Shown here: in pieces, positions 1 to 9,858 of the stretch
Layout of the letters: each line of letters starts with the position of its first letter
How positions within the stretch are numbered: position 1 is the stretch's first letter
NCBI GenBank assembly: GCA_018699495.1
Contig: JABIQV010000094.1
Span: forward strand, 1 to 41,175
Direction of reading: 5' to 3'
Source of the DNA: a bacterium
GTDB taxonomy: Bacteria; Margulisbacteria; Marinamargulisbacteria; JABIPA01
DNA: 41,175 nucleotides
The notes under the pieces: model-generated
Told to the model about the DNA's origin: nothing
Seen by the model: the letters and a program-made list of their open reading frames with translations, nothing else
The model's database searches: none
Position numbers and translations under genes: made by a program

Positions 1-1
1 C

Positions 2-784
2 TATCAGGTTTTTTCTTTGTCTAAGACACGGAAAATATATTCTGATCGGGTAGAATTTCGGTCTCATTTAGATGGGAGTTTAAAAGTTTTTACACCTAAA
101 AACGTTATTGATCATCAACGGCGAATTGGATCTGATATTTGGATGCCTTTGGATATTTGTACGCCTTACCCAGCATCTAAAGATGATGTAAGAAAAGACA
201 TGATGGTGACGAATAATTGGATTAAAAATGCACATGATTATTGGGCTCAACTTGATACAAACTCGTTATTTTTCACTATTATTCAAGGTGGGATGTATCC
301 AGATTTAAGAAAAGAATGTGTGTCTGAGTTTAGGGATATGGGGTTTTCTGGGTTTGCTCTTGGAGGGGTAAGTGTGGGAGAGCCTCGAGAAGAAATGGAG
401 GAGATTGTTTCTTCTGTAACTCCAGAATTGCCAGAAGATAAACCACGATATTTGATGGGAGTAGGTCTTCCTGAAAATATGGATTTTTGTATTCGGCAAG
501 GGATCGATATGTTTGATTGTGTTGCTCCAGCGCGACTTGCTAGGCATGGGCATGTGTTTACTAAAAATGGGAAAATAAATTTAAAAAATAAACAGTTTCA
601 AGACGATTTAACGCCTATTGATGATTGTGATTGTATAACGTGTCAGTCGTATTCAAAGGCTTACTTGAGGCATTTGTTAGTATGTAAGGAAATGTTGGCT
701 CCTATATTATTGAGCTACCATAATATCCATTTTTTGGTTCGAATGGTCGATAACATTCGGAATGATATTTTGGCTGAAGTTTAG
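2..784 (+). CDS. tgt: Queuine/preQ1 tRNA-guanine transglycosylase, 5' end outside the window
   Basis: Frame stays open to the window start (YQVFSLSKTRKIYSDRVEFRSHLDGS); motifs FDCVAPARLARHGHVFT and zinc-binding CDCITCQSYSKAYLRHL are typical of Tgt. Confidence 0.95.
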   Translation, partial: YQVFSLSKTRKIYSDRVEFRSHLDGSLKVFTPKNVIDHQRRIGSDIWMPLDICTPYPASKDDVRKDMMVTNNWIKNAHDYWAQLDTNSLFFTIIQGGMYPDLRKECVSEFRDMGFSGFALGGVSVGEPREEMEEIVSSVTPELPEDKPRYLMGVGLPENMDFCIRQGIDMFDCVAPARLARHGHVFTKNGKINLKNKQFQDDLTPIDDCDCITCQSYSKAYLRHLLVCKEMLAPILLSYHNIHFLVRMVDNIRNDILAEV

Positions 785-933
785 GTGTTTTGGGTGAAGG
801 AGTCGGGGTTCTCGTGGATTATATCAAGAGAAATGGTCGTCAATTTATGTAAAATTAGGTAGACTAATCATTGGTTTTATCGTATTGAGTATTGAGCTTT
901 GGGTTTAAAATAAATATTAAAATAGAGGGTATT

Positions 934-2343
934 ATGACAACTATGACAACAACTGATTATAAAGTAAAAGATATAGGATTGGCTGATTTCGGTCGTCGAG
1001 AGATTGAAATATCTGAGCATGAAATGCCAGGATTGATGTCTCTTCGGAAACGGTATGGGCAGTCTAAACCCTTAAAAGGGGCTCGGATTATGGGGTCCCT
1101 TCATATGACGATTCAGACAGCTATATTGATAGAAACCCTTGTTGATTTGGGTGCTGATGTTCGATGGGCGTCATGTAATATTTTTTCCACACAAGATCAT
1201 GCAGCAGCTGCCATTGCAAAGTCTGGCGTTCCAGTGTTCGCTTGGAAAGGCGAAACCCTAGAAGACTATTGGTGGTGCACCCAGCAAGCTCTTTCTTTTA
1301 AAGAAGGTGGGCCAACCTTAATTGTGGATGATGGTGGAGATGCGACCATGATGCTTCACGAAGGAGTTGCAGCGGAAAAGGATCCATCTATATTAGACGA
1401 AGCTGTAGATAATCATGAATTGAAAATTGTTCGTCAGTTGATAAAAGAAGGTATGCAACAATCGCCTACTAAATGGACATCAATGGCTAAAGAAATGAAA
1501 GGTGTTTCGGAAGAAACGACTACTGGGGTTCATCGACTGTATCAAATGTTAGAGAAGAAGGCTCTTTTGTTTCCGGCTATTAATGTCAATGATTCGGTTA
1601 CGAAATCTAAATTTGATAATTTGTATGGGTGTAGAGAATCGTTGGCGGATGGGATAAAGAGAGCTACAGACATAATGATTGCTGGTAAGGTAGTTGTTGT
1701 TTGTGGATTCGGAGATGTTGGAAAAGGGTGTGCTCAGTCCATGAGGGGATTTGGTGCCCGAGTTATCGTTACAGAAATTGATCCTATTTGCGCATTACAA
1801 GCTGCTATGGAAGGGTTTGAAGTGAAGCCAACAGAAGAAGCGTTGGAAGAAGCAAATATATTTGTAACGACTACTGGGAATAAAGATGTTATTACGATTG
1901 AGCACATGAGGGGAATGAAGGACCAGGCACTTGTTTGTAATATTGGTCATTTTGATAACGAAATTCAAATGGCAGAATTAGATTCTGAACCTGGAATTGT
2001 CAAAACTGAAGTGAAGCCTCAAGTTGATAAATATGAGTTTGCTGATGGACATGTTATTTATGTTCTAGCCGAAGGGCGGTTGGTTAATTTAGGGTGTGCG
2101 ACTGGGCATCCATCGTTTGTTATGAGTAATTCATTTACGAACCAGGTGTTAGCTCAAATTGAACTTTGGGAAAAGAAATATGAAATTGGGGTTTATTGCC
2201 TACCTAAGCACCTTGATGAAGAAGTTGCTCGGTTACATTTGGGAAGACTTGGGGTTAAATTGACCACTCTTTCTGATGGCCAGGCAGCTTATTTGGGTAT
2301 TCCAAAAGAAGGACCATATAAGCCTGATCATTACCGCTACTAG
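934..2343 (+). CDS. ahcY: Adenosylhomocysteinase; ATG at 934 preferred over the upstream TTG at 892
   Basis: Motifs [62 protein letters not shown], and C-terminal KPDHYRY. Confidence 0.96.
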   Translation: MTTMTTTDYKVKDIGLADFGRREIEISEHEMPGLMSLRKRYGQSKPLKGARIMGSLHMTIQTAILIETLVDLGADVRWASCNIFSTQDHAAAAIAKSGVPVFAWKGETLEDYWWCTQQALSFKEGGPTLIVDDGGDATMMLHEGVAAEKDPSILDEAVDNHELKIVRQLIKEGMQQSPTKWTSMAKEMKGVSEETTTGVHRLYQMLEKKALLFPAINVNDSVTKSKFDNLYGCRESLADGIKRATDIMIAGKVVVVCGFGDVGKGCAQSMRGFGARVIVTEIDPICALQAAMEGFEVKPTEEALEEANIFVTTTGNKDVITIEHMRGMKDQALVCNIGHFDNEIQMAELDSEPGIVKTEVKPQVDKYEFADGHVIYVLAEGRLVNLGCATGHPSFVMSNSFTNQVLAQIELWEKKYEIGVYCLPKHLDEEVARLHLGRLGVKLTTLSDGQAAYLGIPKEGPYKPDHYRY

Positions 2344-2483
2344 TTGTTGTTATTCTAAAATGATCCTGGTTGTGTCTTATGCTTAGTGTATATATGTTTT
2401 TATGTACGGAACTAATTTTAAAAACCAACCAGAATCATTTTGTACGAGAAGGGTTTTTATGACATACCTTGTTGCGTGCAGAG

Positions 2484-2505
2484 AGACTTTAAAAAGTCTT
2501 TTTTT
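2484..2505 (+). terminator. Putative Rho-independent terminator downstream of ahcY
   Basis: AGACTT-TAAA-AAGTCT stem-loop followed directly by a T-tract. Confidence 0.6.
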
Positions 2506-2825
2506 GGCGTTCCTCGCCTTGGGAACTACTTTTTTTTAAATTATATTAAGGGACTCAATGCCTTTTTTGTTTTATGCCATAGCGAATGAAAAAGAAGGTA
2601 TATTTATGCATAAATTTATTATTTTTTAGTCATAACCTTGACGCTTATTCGTGCTCAAGATATTCTATTAAGTTAGAGTCTAAAATTATTAATAGACTCA
2701 TTGCCTTTTTTTGAAAGAATGACAGAATGTTTATATGCTTTTGCTATGATGTTCTCCTGACAAGTTATTTTGGATTGAAAGTGCAATTATTTTTAGCCTA
2801 TCGGGCTGTATTTTAAGGAGAATTT

Positions 2826-3875
2826 ATGAAAGAAGTAGTAACTATGCGACAGCTGTTGGAAGCTGGAGTTCATTTTGGCCATCAAACGAAGAGGTGGAAC
2901 CCAAAAATGAAGCCTTATATTTTCACATCAAGAAACGGTATTCACGTCATTGATCTTCAACAAACTATTAAACTCATTAAAAAAGTTTATTCTTATGTAA
3001 GAGAAACAGTTAAACATAATGGAACTGTTTTATTTGTAGGGACTAAAAAGCAAGCCCAAGATGCGATTGTAGCTGAAGCTGATCGATGTAAAATGCCTTA
3101 TATTAACCATAGATGGTTAGGTGGAACGCTTACAAATAATATTACGCTTCGACAAAGTATCAATAAATTAAAGAAATTTACGCGAGAAAAAGAAGATGGA
3201 ACATTTGATAGTCTTTCAAATAAAGAATCGTCAAAAAAGCAAAAAACATTGACTCGATTAAGCTATTACCTTGATGGAATCAAGAGTATGGTTGCTCTTC
3301 CATCTGTGATTTTTATTGTTGATACAAAAAAAGAACAACTTGCTGTAAAAGAAGCAGAACGTATGGGGATTCCAATAGTTGGGATTGTTGATACAAATGC
3401 GGACCCGACAGAAGTTCAATTTCCTATTCCTGCAAATGATGACGCGATTCGAGCGATTAAATTAATTTGTTCAGTTATTGCTCAAGCATCCATTGACGGA
3501 CAACAAGATGCTGTAGAAATGGCTAATGCTCAACAAGAGGCTCAAGAAAAAATTAAAAAGGCTCAAGAAGAAGCCGCTTCAGCTAAAAAAGCTGGAGATG
3601 TCATTTCTAAGCCTGATACTAAAAAGGTAGAGACGCCTGTTAAAGTTAAAGAAGTAAAAGCTGTGACGCCTACTAAAGAAGTTAAGAAGGAAGCAGATAC
3701 GCCAGTTAAGGCAGCTGCTGAAACAGAGAAGCCAGCAAAAAAAGTTGCTAAGTCTAAGGTAGAAAAAGAAACAACTGAAGTAAAAAAAGAAGCACCAAAA
3801 AAGGAGCCTGTAAAGAAAGCTCCTAAAGCTAAAAAAACCGAAGCAAAGGCGTCTTCAAAAGCAGCTAAGGAGTAA
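2826..3875 (+). CDS. rpsB: 30S ribosomal protein S2 with a long Lys/Ala/Glu-rich C-terminal extension
   Basis: [44 protein letters not shown] motifs; low-complexity tail after about residue 230; SD-like aaggag upstream. Confidence 0.96.
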   Translation: MKEVVTMRQLLEAGVHFGHQTKRWNPKMKPYIFTSRNGIHVIDLQQTIKLIKKVYSYVRETVKHNGTVLFVGTKKQAQDAIVAEADRCKMPYINHRWLGGTLTNNITLRQSINKLKKFTREKEDGTFDSLSNKESSKKQKTLTRLSYYLDGIKSMVALPSVIFIVDTKKEQLAVKEAERMGIPIVGIVDTNADPTEVQFPIPANDDAIRAIKLICSVIAQASIDGQQDAVEMANAQQEAQEKIKKAQEEAASAKKAGDVISKPDTKKVETPVKVKEVKAVTPTKEVKKEADTPVKAAAETEKPAKKVAKSKVEKETTEVKKEAPKKEPVKKAPKAKKTEAKASSKAAKE

Positions 3876-3879
3876 ACGG

Positions 3880-4698
3880 ATGAGTATTACCGCAGCTTCT
3901 GTAAAAGAACTTAGAGAAAAAACTGGCGTAGGAATGATGGCGTGTAAAAAAGCGCTTGTTGAAGCAAATGGAGATATGGATTCTGCTATTAAATATCTTC
4001 GTGAAAAAGGATTGGCAGCAGCGTCTAAAAAATCTGCAAGAACTACAGCGGAAGGGCAAATTTTTATTGAACTTTCTGCTGATAGGAAAAAAGGCGTTAT
4101 TCTTGAATTGAATTGTGAAACCGATTTTGTCGCAACAAACGATTCATTTAAGCTATTTGGTGCTCAAATTGCACAAACAGTTTTGGAAAGTAACGCAGCT
4201 ACAACGGATGATGTAGACGTCTTGACTGTTAACGGTAAATCATTTCAAGAATCTATTTCAGAAACAATTTTAAAAGTTGGTGAAAATATCAACTTAACGA
4301 AGATTGCCAGAATTGATTCTGAAGGTGAAGTATTTTCTTATCTTCATTCTAACGGAAAATTGGGTGTGTTGGTTGAAACAACTGTTTCTTTAGATGATAA
4401 AGAAATTGGAAAAGATATTGCTATGCAAGTTGCCGCGGCCAATCCTTCATGTGTAAGACCTGAAGAAGTGGCCTCTGATGAATTGGAAAAAGAAAAAGAT
4501 ATTATTCGAGCGCAAGCTTTGAATGAAGGAAAGCCGGCACAAGTGGTTGAAAAAATTGTGATGGGACGTATTTCAAAATATTACAAAGAAAATTGTTTAA
4601 TCGAACAGGAGTTTGTAAAAGATTCTGATAAAAAGATAAAACAAATTTTACCTAAGGGCGCTGACGTTACTCAGTTTGTTCGTTTCTCTTTGACTTAA
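3880..4698 (+). CDS. tsf: Elongation factor Ts
   Basis: [51 protein letters not shown]; immediately follows rpsB. Confidence 0.97.
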   Translation: MSITAASVKELREKTGVGMMACKKALVEANGDMDSAIKYLREKGLAAASKKSARTTAEGQIFIELSADRKKGVILELNCETDFVATNDSFKLFGAQIAQTVLESNAATTDDVDVLTVNGKSFQESISETILKVGENINLTKIARIDSEGEVFSYLHSNGKLGVLVETTVSLDDKEIGKDIAMQVAAANPSCVRPEEVASDELEKEKDIIRAQALNEGKPAQVVEKIVMGRISKYYKENCLIEQEFVKDSDKKIKQILPKGADVTQFVRFSLT

Positions 4699-4702
4699 GC
4701 TT

Positions 4703-5848
4703 ATGAGGGATTATTTTGAGCGCCTTGAAGATCAACTTTCGCCGTTAGCGGCGAAAAGTAAATTATCTAAGGGGCGCCAATTTCCCGAATCTCCTTGTCC
4801 TCACCGGACTTGTTTTCAACGTGATCGTGACCGTATTATTCATTCGAAGGCCTTTCGTAGATTAAAGCACAAAACTCAAGTTTTCGTTGCAGGAGAATCG
4901 GATCATTATCGGTCCCGGTTAACTCATTCTTTAGAAGTAGCTCAAGTTTCTCGGCATATCTCTCGATTATTAATGTTAAATGAAGATTTGGGGGAAAGTA
5001 TTGCGTTGGCACACGATCTTGGGCATACACCTTTTGGACACTCCGGAGAGAAAATATTAAATTTACTTATGAAAGAGTCTGGTGGATTTGAACATAATCT
5101 TCAGAGTCGGAGAGTTGTTGATGTTATCGAGAAAAAATATCCTGGGTTCAGAGGTCTGAATTTGACTCTAGAAGTAAGGGATGGCTTATTAAAGCACTCT
5201 ACACCTTGGGATCATCCAGATTCTTCAGATGAGTTAGTTGTAACATTAGAGGCTCAAGTTGCAAATGTTGCAGACGAGATTGCTTATAATAATCATGATA
5301 TTGATGATGGAACTACGTCTGGATTGTTGGATGTTGATGATATTGAAAAAGAAGTTACGCTTTGGGCTGAGGCAAAAAAAGTGATTTTGTCTCGGTATTC
5401 TCAGTTGTCACCATTGGAATTTAAAACATTAATTAATAGTTATTTAATTAGTAGTCAGGTCAAAAATGTCATTCGAACGTCTCGATCATTGATTGACGAT
5501 TCTGGTATTGAATCATTGGATGACTTACAAAAGACAAGTAAAAAATTGGTATCTTTTGATAAAGAGATGTCAGAAAAAAATATGGAACTTAGAAAGTATT
5601 TGTTTAAGAATTTTTATTCCCACTCGTCTGTACACCGCATGAACAAAAAGGGGCAGCTGATTATTGAGCAATTGTTTACTGCGTTTATTAACGACAGAGG
5701 GTTATTGCCTGAAAAGGTTAGGGAATTAATTTGTTCGGATAATTCTAAGGAACGTGTTGTTGCCGATTATATCGCTGGAATGACAGATAATTTTGCCCAC
5801 AAAGAGTATTTTGAATTGTTCCCAGGGCGTTTTCAACTATCCTCGTAA
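4703..5848 (+). CDS. dgt: Deoxyguanosinetriphosphate triphosphohydrolase-like HD protein
   Basis: RDRIIHSKAFRRLKHKTQVF, SRLTHSLEVAQVSRHI, ALAHDLGHTPFGHSGE HD-domain motifs. Confidence 0.94.
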   Translation: MRDYFERLEDQLSPLAAKSKLSKGRQFPESPCPHRTCFQRDRDRIIHSKAFRRLKHKTQVFVAGESDHYRSRLTHSLEVAQVSRHISRLLMLNEDLGESIALAHDLGHTPFGHSGEKILNLLMKESGGFEHNLQSRRVVDVIEKKYPGFRGLNLTLEVRDGLLKHSTPWDHPDSSDELVVTLEAQVANVADEIAYNNHDIDDGTTSGLLDVDDIEKEVTLWAEAKKVILSRYSQLSPLEFKTLINSYLISSQVKNVIRTSRSLIDDSGIESLDDLQKTSKKLVSFDKEMSEKNMELRKYLFKNFYSHSSVHRMNKKGQLIIEQLFTAFINDRGLLPEKVRELICSDNSKERVVADYIAGMTDNFAHKEYFELFPGRFQLSS

Positions 5849-6008
5849 AAACGTTAAATAGCTTAAACTGGTCCATTTTTTAAAAATTAGGATTAGAAAT
5901 CAAATATTATCCCAAAGTAGTATATATGTTTTCATTCTAAGAATGATAAGGTTTTTGTACAAAAACTTTATTTGGGGGGTAGGGTTTAACTAAAAAAGCA
6001 GGTATATT

Positions 6009-6779
6009 ATGGTCAAAAAATCAATAATTTTTATATATATTTTTCTATTAGGAAGTTCAATCATGGCAGATATCAAAAAGGAGGAAGCTATCTTTAATTC
6101 CTATAGATATGTCCAACAATTGAAATCTCCGGAGCTAGCGGCCCTATCAAGCATTTTCCTCCCTCTTTCCCTTGGGCATGCCGTAGCTGGCGATTGGAAA
6201 CGAGGTGCACCCTTTTTAGCGGCAGATATTTTAATGTTAGGGGTGTTTTACTCATGTATTCCTTACTATCGGAATAATGATGTCGCTACTAATCATGTTA
6301 TTGTAGGCGGCCTTGCGACCGCATTTGCATTATCAAAAGTTTGGGAAGCAATGGACGCTTTTTCAACAGCAGAAGAACATAATGATCGATTGACCAAACA
6401 ATATAGGCAAATGATGTATCGCTTAAAACAACCAATTAATACTTCATTTATTAATGACTATAGAAATCCTCTAATTCCCGCTATTAGCAGCTTTTTTATT
6501 CCTTCTTTGGGGCAGGCGTTATCAGGAGACTGGTTTCGAGGTATCCCATTTCTTGGAGGGGCTATTCTTGGGACCATGCTCAAAGATAAATACTCAGAAA
6601 ACAAATACTCAATGAGCCGACTAATAATACTAACATCTGCTTTGTGGGGAGCGATAGATGCTTATCAGTTTACTGAAGGCATGAATAGTCTAAGTGAAAC
6701 TCAATATAATATAATGTTAGGGCCATCTTCAATCCACCAGATCGACTGGGTTATGGCTATTAATTTTCAGATAAAATAA
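6009..6779 (+). CDS. Integral membrane protein with two internal copies of an FxPSLGxAxxGDWxRGxPFL motif
   Basis: Hydrophobic N-terminus; LSSIFLPLSLGHAVAGDWKRGAPFLAADIL and ISSFFIPSLGQALSGDWFRGIPFLGGAIL are internal repeats. Confidence 0.75.
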   Translation: MVKKSIIFIYIFLLGSSIMADIKKEEAIFNSYRYVQQLKSPELAALSSIFLPLSLGHAVAGDWKRGAPFLAADILMLGVFYSCIPYYRNNDVATNHVIVGGLATAFALSKVWEAMDAFSTAEEHNDRLTKQYRQMMYRLKQPINTSFINDYRNPLIPAISSFFIPSLGQALSGDWFRGIPFLGGAILGTMLKDKYSENKYSMSRLIILTSALWGAIDAYQFTEGMNSLSETQYNIMLGPSSIHQIDWVMAINFQIK

Positions 6780-6995
6780 ATGATCAAAACAATGAAAATT
6801 GAGGTAAAACAAATACCTCAATAATATTATAAAAGGATACAGGAAGTACATATGATTGAAAAATAAGTAGCTAATTTGACCTTCAATTGAATTTTAAATG
6901 GTTTTGCATGTTTGTGTTTTATGATGGAAATTTGGGTCTCCACTAAATATTTAATTTTCGGTATAATTGGTGGCTAACATATAAAGGAGTTTTCA

Positions 6996-7319
6996 ATGGG
7001 AACATCACCAGTAACCGATCAATCATTTCAGGAAGACGTGGTTAATTATAGCGAAAAATTAGTTTTAGTCGATTTTTGGGCAGAATGGTGTGGACCATGT
7101 AGAGCCTTAGGCCCGGTCATCGAATCTATTTCAGTTAAACTTGAAGATAAAGTTAAAGTTTTAAAATTAGATACAGATCAAAATCCTGAAACGGCACAGA
7201 ATTTTGAAATAACAGGTATTCCTTGTTGTATTTTGTTTAAAGATGGAAAAGAAGTAAAACGAATTACTGGGTTTAAGCCAGCAGCTGCTTTTGAATCGGA
7301 AATTGAAGCTTTTTTATAA
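6996..7319 (+). CDS. trxA: Thioredoxin
   Basis: LVLVDFWAEWCGPCRALGPVIE active site; VLKLDTDQNPETAQNFEITGIP; SD-like aaaggag upstream. Confidence 0.95.
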   Translation: MGTSPVTDQSFQEDVVNYSEKLVLVDFWAEWCGPCRALGPVIESISVKLEDKVKVLKLDTDQNPETAQNFEITGIPCCILFKDGKEVKRITGFKPAAAFESEIEAFL

Positions 7320-8511
7320 AGGTTTCATTTTTTTTGTTTTCGTTCAGTCATTAGTATTCGCTACTTCGTTTAAAAAATTGGGTGTTATAAACGAAGAGCG
7401 GATACACTCTTTATTTCGCGATAGGACGTCTCTTAGATTGTCCCATATTAATTCAGTAAAACTTGATAAGGCGATACGTCCTTTGAGTTGGCCAGATCGT
7501 ATTCCCTTTGCAACTTTCATAAATAATGACGGAGAAACTCGGGCCGGTGTTGTAGAGTACCCTTCGTTTTTTAAGAAAAGAATTCGATATATCGAAAATG
7601 ATGAAATAAAGAATCCTGTAGATATTTTTTGTAATTCAAAAGGGTTTATTGGTATTTCATGTGATGAATCAGATCGCGTTTTTTTATATAACTATTTTCC
7701 CAAAGAATCTAAGTTTTCAATAAAGGGAGTTGTTTCTGTTAAAAACCCTTCTGTTATATATATAAACAAAAGCAGTGAAACGTTTGTCGTCTCTGACTCC
7801 AATATTATCCAGATTTTTAACTCCTCTGGTATCCCCGTGAAGAAAGTGCTCGCTACTAACATTAATAAGCTGTTAAGAGATCAAAAGGTTAAAGATATAT
7901 GTATTAATCGGTACAACGAATTATTTGTTTTGACGGATAAAGTGGTTGTTCGTATCTCCTCACGAGGCAGTCAATTAGGTGTTTTGGAATTGAAAAAAGA
8001 CTATGTATCTATCGCAACGTCAATATATGGAGATATATTTTTATTGGATTCTGAAAACAAGGCAATTGATAAATATTCGCGACGGTTTTATTTTTTAGAT
8101 GATTTGGATTTAAGTCATTGGAAGGTGGATGTTGTTGATATTTGTGTCTTGCCAAACTATGGCTATTTGGCAGTTACAGGTGCTGATTATGGTGAATATT
8201 ATGGATTAGGAGTACGGTTCAAAGATGAATCGTTTAAGTCGATAGGGCCAAATTTGTATCACGTGACGTTTGTTTCCACGTTTCCTTCTACAGTTAAAAT
8301 AATAGTATCGGGAGTTAATCAATTTTCAGTAAATACTATCCTGGAAGAACAATTTTTTTTGGCAGGAAAACATACTGTCTTATGGGATGGAAAAGACAGT
8401 GAAGGAGAGGCTATGGTTGGAATGCATTCAATTTCTATAGAAGGCAAAGCTAAGTATTCCTTGGGTAATTCTGAAGCGAGTCATATTTCTCAAATTGAAT
8501 TGAAAAATTGA
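7291..8511 (+). CDS. Secreted beta-propeller-like protein with a FlgD/FlgD-Ig-like C-terminal domain
   Basis: TTG start gives a signal peptide (MNRKLKLFYKGFIFFVFVQSLVFAT); repeated beta-rich segments; C-terminal HTVLWDGKDSEGEAMVGMHSISIEGK resembles FlgD Ig-like domains; overlaps trxA by 29 nt. Confidence 0.7.
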   Translation: MNRKLKLFYKGFIFFVFVQSLVFATSFKKLGVINEERIHSLFRDRTSLRLSHINSVKLDKAIRPLSWPDRIPFATFINNDGETRAGVVEYPSFFKKRIRYIENDEIKNPVDIFCNSKGFIGISCDESDRVFLYNYFPKESKFSIKGVVSVKNPSVIYINKSSETFVVSDSNIIQIFNSSGIPVKKVLATNINKLLRDQKVKDICINRYNELFVLTDKVVVRISSRGSQLGVLELKKDYVSIATSIYGDIFLLDSENKAIDKYSRRFYFLDDLDLSHWKVDVVDICVLPNYGYLAVTGADYGEYYGLGVRFKDESFKSIGPNLYHVTFVSTFPSTVKIIVSGVNQFSVNTILEEQFFLAGKHTVLWDGKDSEGEAMVGMHSISIEGKAKYSLGNSEASHISQIELKN

Positions 8512-8626
8512 CTTAATGGTGTTAAATTTATTTTGTTAAATATATTTTATGACTTAGTAAGTTATTAACGGTAATATTTTATTTTTTGATGACCATTATC
8601 TCGGGATTTTAAGCATAACTAGTGGA

Positions 8627-8652
8627 CTTATCATGACTTTAAAAACGATAAG
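8627..8652. promoter_or_regulatory. Candidate operator upstream of the MerR-DegV gene
   Basis: CTTATC-N14-GATAAG perfect inverted repeat 9 nt before the ATG at 8662. Confidence 0.3.
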
Positions 8653-8661
8653 GTGGGTTTT

Positions 8662-9786
8662 ATGAAAACAGAGCGTAAATTATATAAAATAGGGCATTTA
8701 ACGAAGCTGTTAGGTGTGACGTCTAGAACAATTCGATATTATGATCAATTTGGTTTACTTCCTCATGTTAAACGAAGTGACGGAAATGTTCGATTATTTG
8801 ATGATGAGGATCTAGAAGTTATTAAAAAAATTAGACATTATCAAAAGGTCGACTTTTTACCTTTAGAAATTATCAAAAAGCGGTTGTTTGGCACGGAAAA
8901 TTCAGTGTCTATGACGACCCAAGTTGCAGTTGTTACAGATTCAGGCGGTACAATTTTAGAAGAGATGAGCAAATATTCGTTTGTCAAAGTGGTGCCTCTT
9001 AAAATTAAAAATAAGGGGACGATCGTTCTTGATGTTGGATCGTCCCCAAAAGATATTTGGGAGCACAGAGACGACAAAGGCCTATTTAATGAGTCGGAAC
9101 TCGATTACTCTTCTTCAGAAGAGGATATCCTTACTATTTATAAGGAACTTGCTAGCCGAGGGTTTAAAAAAATATATTCAATTCATTTATCCTCTTCTTT
9201 GTCGTTAACCTATCAAAATGCGGTAAATGCGAGTCGTAAATTGGACGGACAAATTGAAATAGAGGTTGTTGATTCAAAATCGATAGGATCGGCTCAAAGT
9301 TTGTTTGTAGAAGAAGTTATAAAGGCTATTTCTAATAACGAAAGTACAAATCAAATTGATATCTTAGTTTCTAAGCAGGTCCGGCTATTGTATTCAACAA
9401 TGGTCGTTGATTCTCTTCGATATTTTTCTAGTGGGAAATCGGTTTTTTCTGGTCAGAATAAATGTGATTTATCGTCCAAGTTGAACCAGTTTAAGCCGGT
9501 ACTCACGCTCAAAGGCGGACGTGGGGAATTTGATATCGAACAGATTTGTAAGACTAGAGAGGACGCATTGGCAGTTATGTTGGAGGGATTGAAAGAGGAA
9601 GTGATTACGAGAGGTGGTTATGTTCAAAATATAAAAATTTCGTATACTTATTTTTATGCAGAAGCCAAAGAGCTAACCAATAAACTAAAAATCGATTTTC
9701 CTAAAACATCAGTACTTTTGGAAGAAGGGAACCTTCCGTTATCAGGGTTTATTGGGCCTGAAATGATTGTTATATCTATTAATTGA
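8662..9786 (+). CDS. MerR-family HTH fused to a DegV (fatty-acid-binding) domain
   Basis: N-terminal YKIGHLTKLLGVTSRTIRYYDQFGLLPHVKRSDGNVRLFDDEDLE (MerR); then VAVVTDSGGTILEE...IYSIHLSSSLSLTYQNAVNAS...IEVVDSKSIGSAQSL (DegV). Confidence 0.88.
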   Translation: MKTERKLYKIGHLTKLLGVTSRTIRYYDQFGLLPHVKRSDGNVRLFDDEDLEVIKKIRHYQKVDFLPLEIIKKRLFGTENSVSMTTQVAVVTDSGGTILEEMSKYSFVKVVPLKIKNKGTIVLDVGSSPKDIWEHRDDKGLFNESELDYSSSEEDILTIYKELASRGFKKIYSIHLSSSLSLTYQNAVNASRKLDGQIEIEVVDSKSIGSAQSLFVEEVIKAISNNESTNQIDILVSKQVRLLYSTMVVDSLRYFSSGKSVFSGQNKCDLSSKLNQFKPVLTLKGGRGEFDIEQICKTREDALAVMLEGLKEEVITRGGYVQNIKISYTYFYAEAKELTNKLKIDFPKTSVLLEEGNLPLSGFIGPEMIVISIN

Positions 9787-9858
9787 AAAAAAATCAGGTT
9801 TATTCCCTTTTTATGGGTATCCTTTAGTCCTTAATTGAGTTAAAATATCCTGGTAATT

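Noticed and set aside
305-553. 82-aa minus-strand ORF inside tgt
   Set aside because: Antisense to a clear tgt coding frame, no recognisable domain
785-933. Possible SAH riboswitch upstream of ahcY
   Set aside because: Could not recognise the conserved SAH-riboswitch core by eye; would need Infernal
3865-4059. 64-aa minus-strand ORF over the start of tsf
   Set aside because: Antisense shadow ORF of a conserved gene, Arg/Phe/Ser-biased
8259-8275. ATCACGTGACGT considered as a second parS site
   Set aside because: Only the central CACGTG matches; flanks do not fit the parS consensus
8841-9208. ORFs on both strands within the MerR-DegV gene
   Set aside because: Overlap a strongly supported reading frame; no homology recognised
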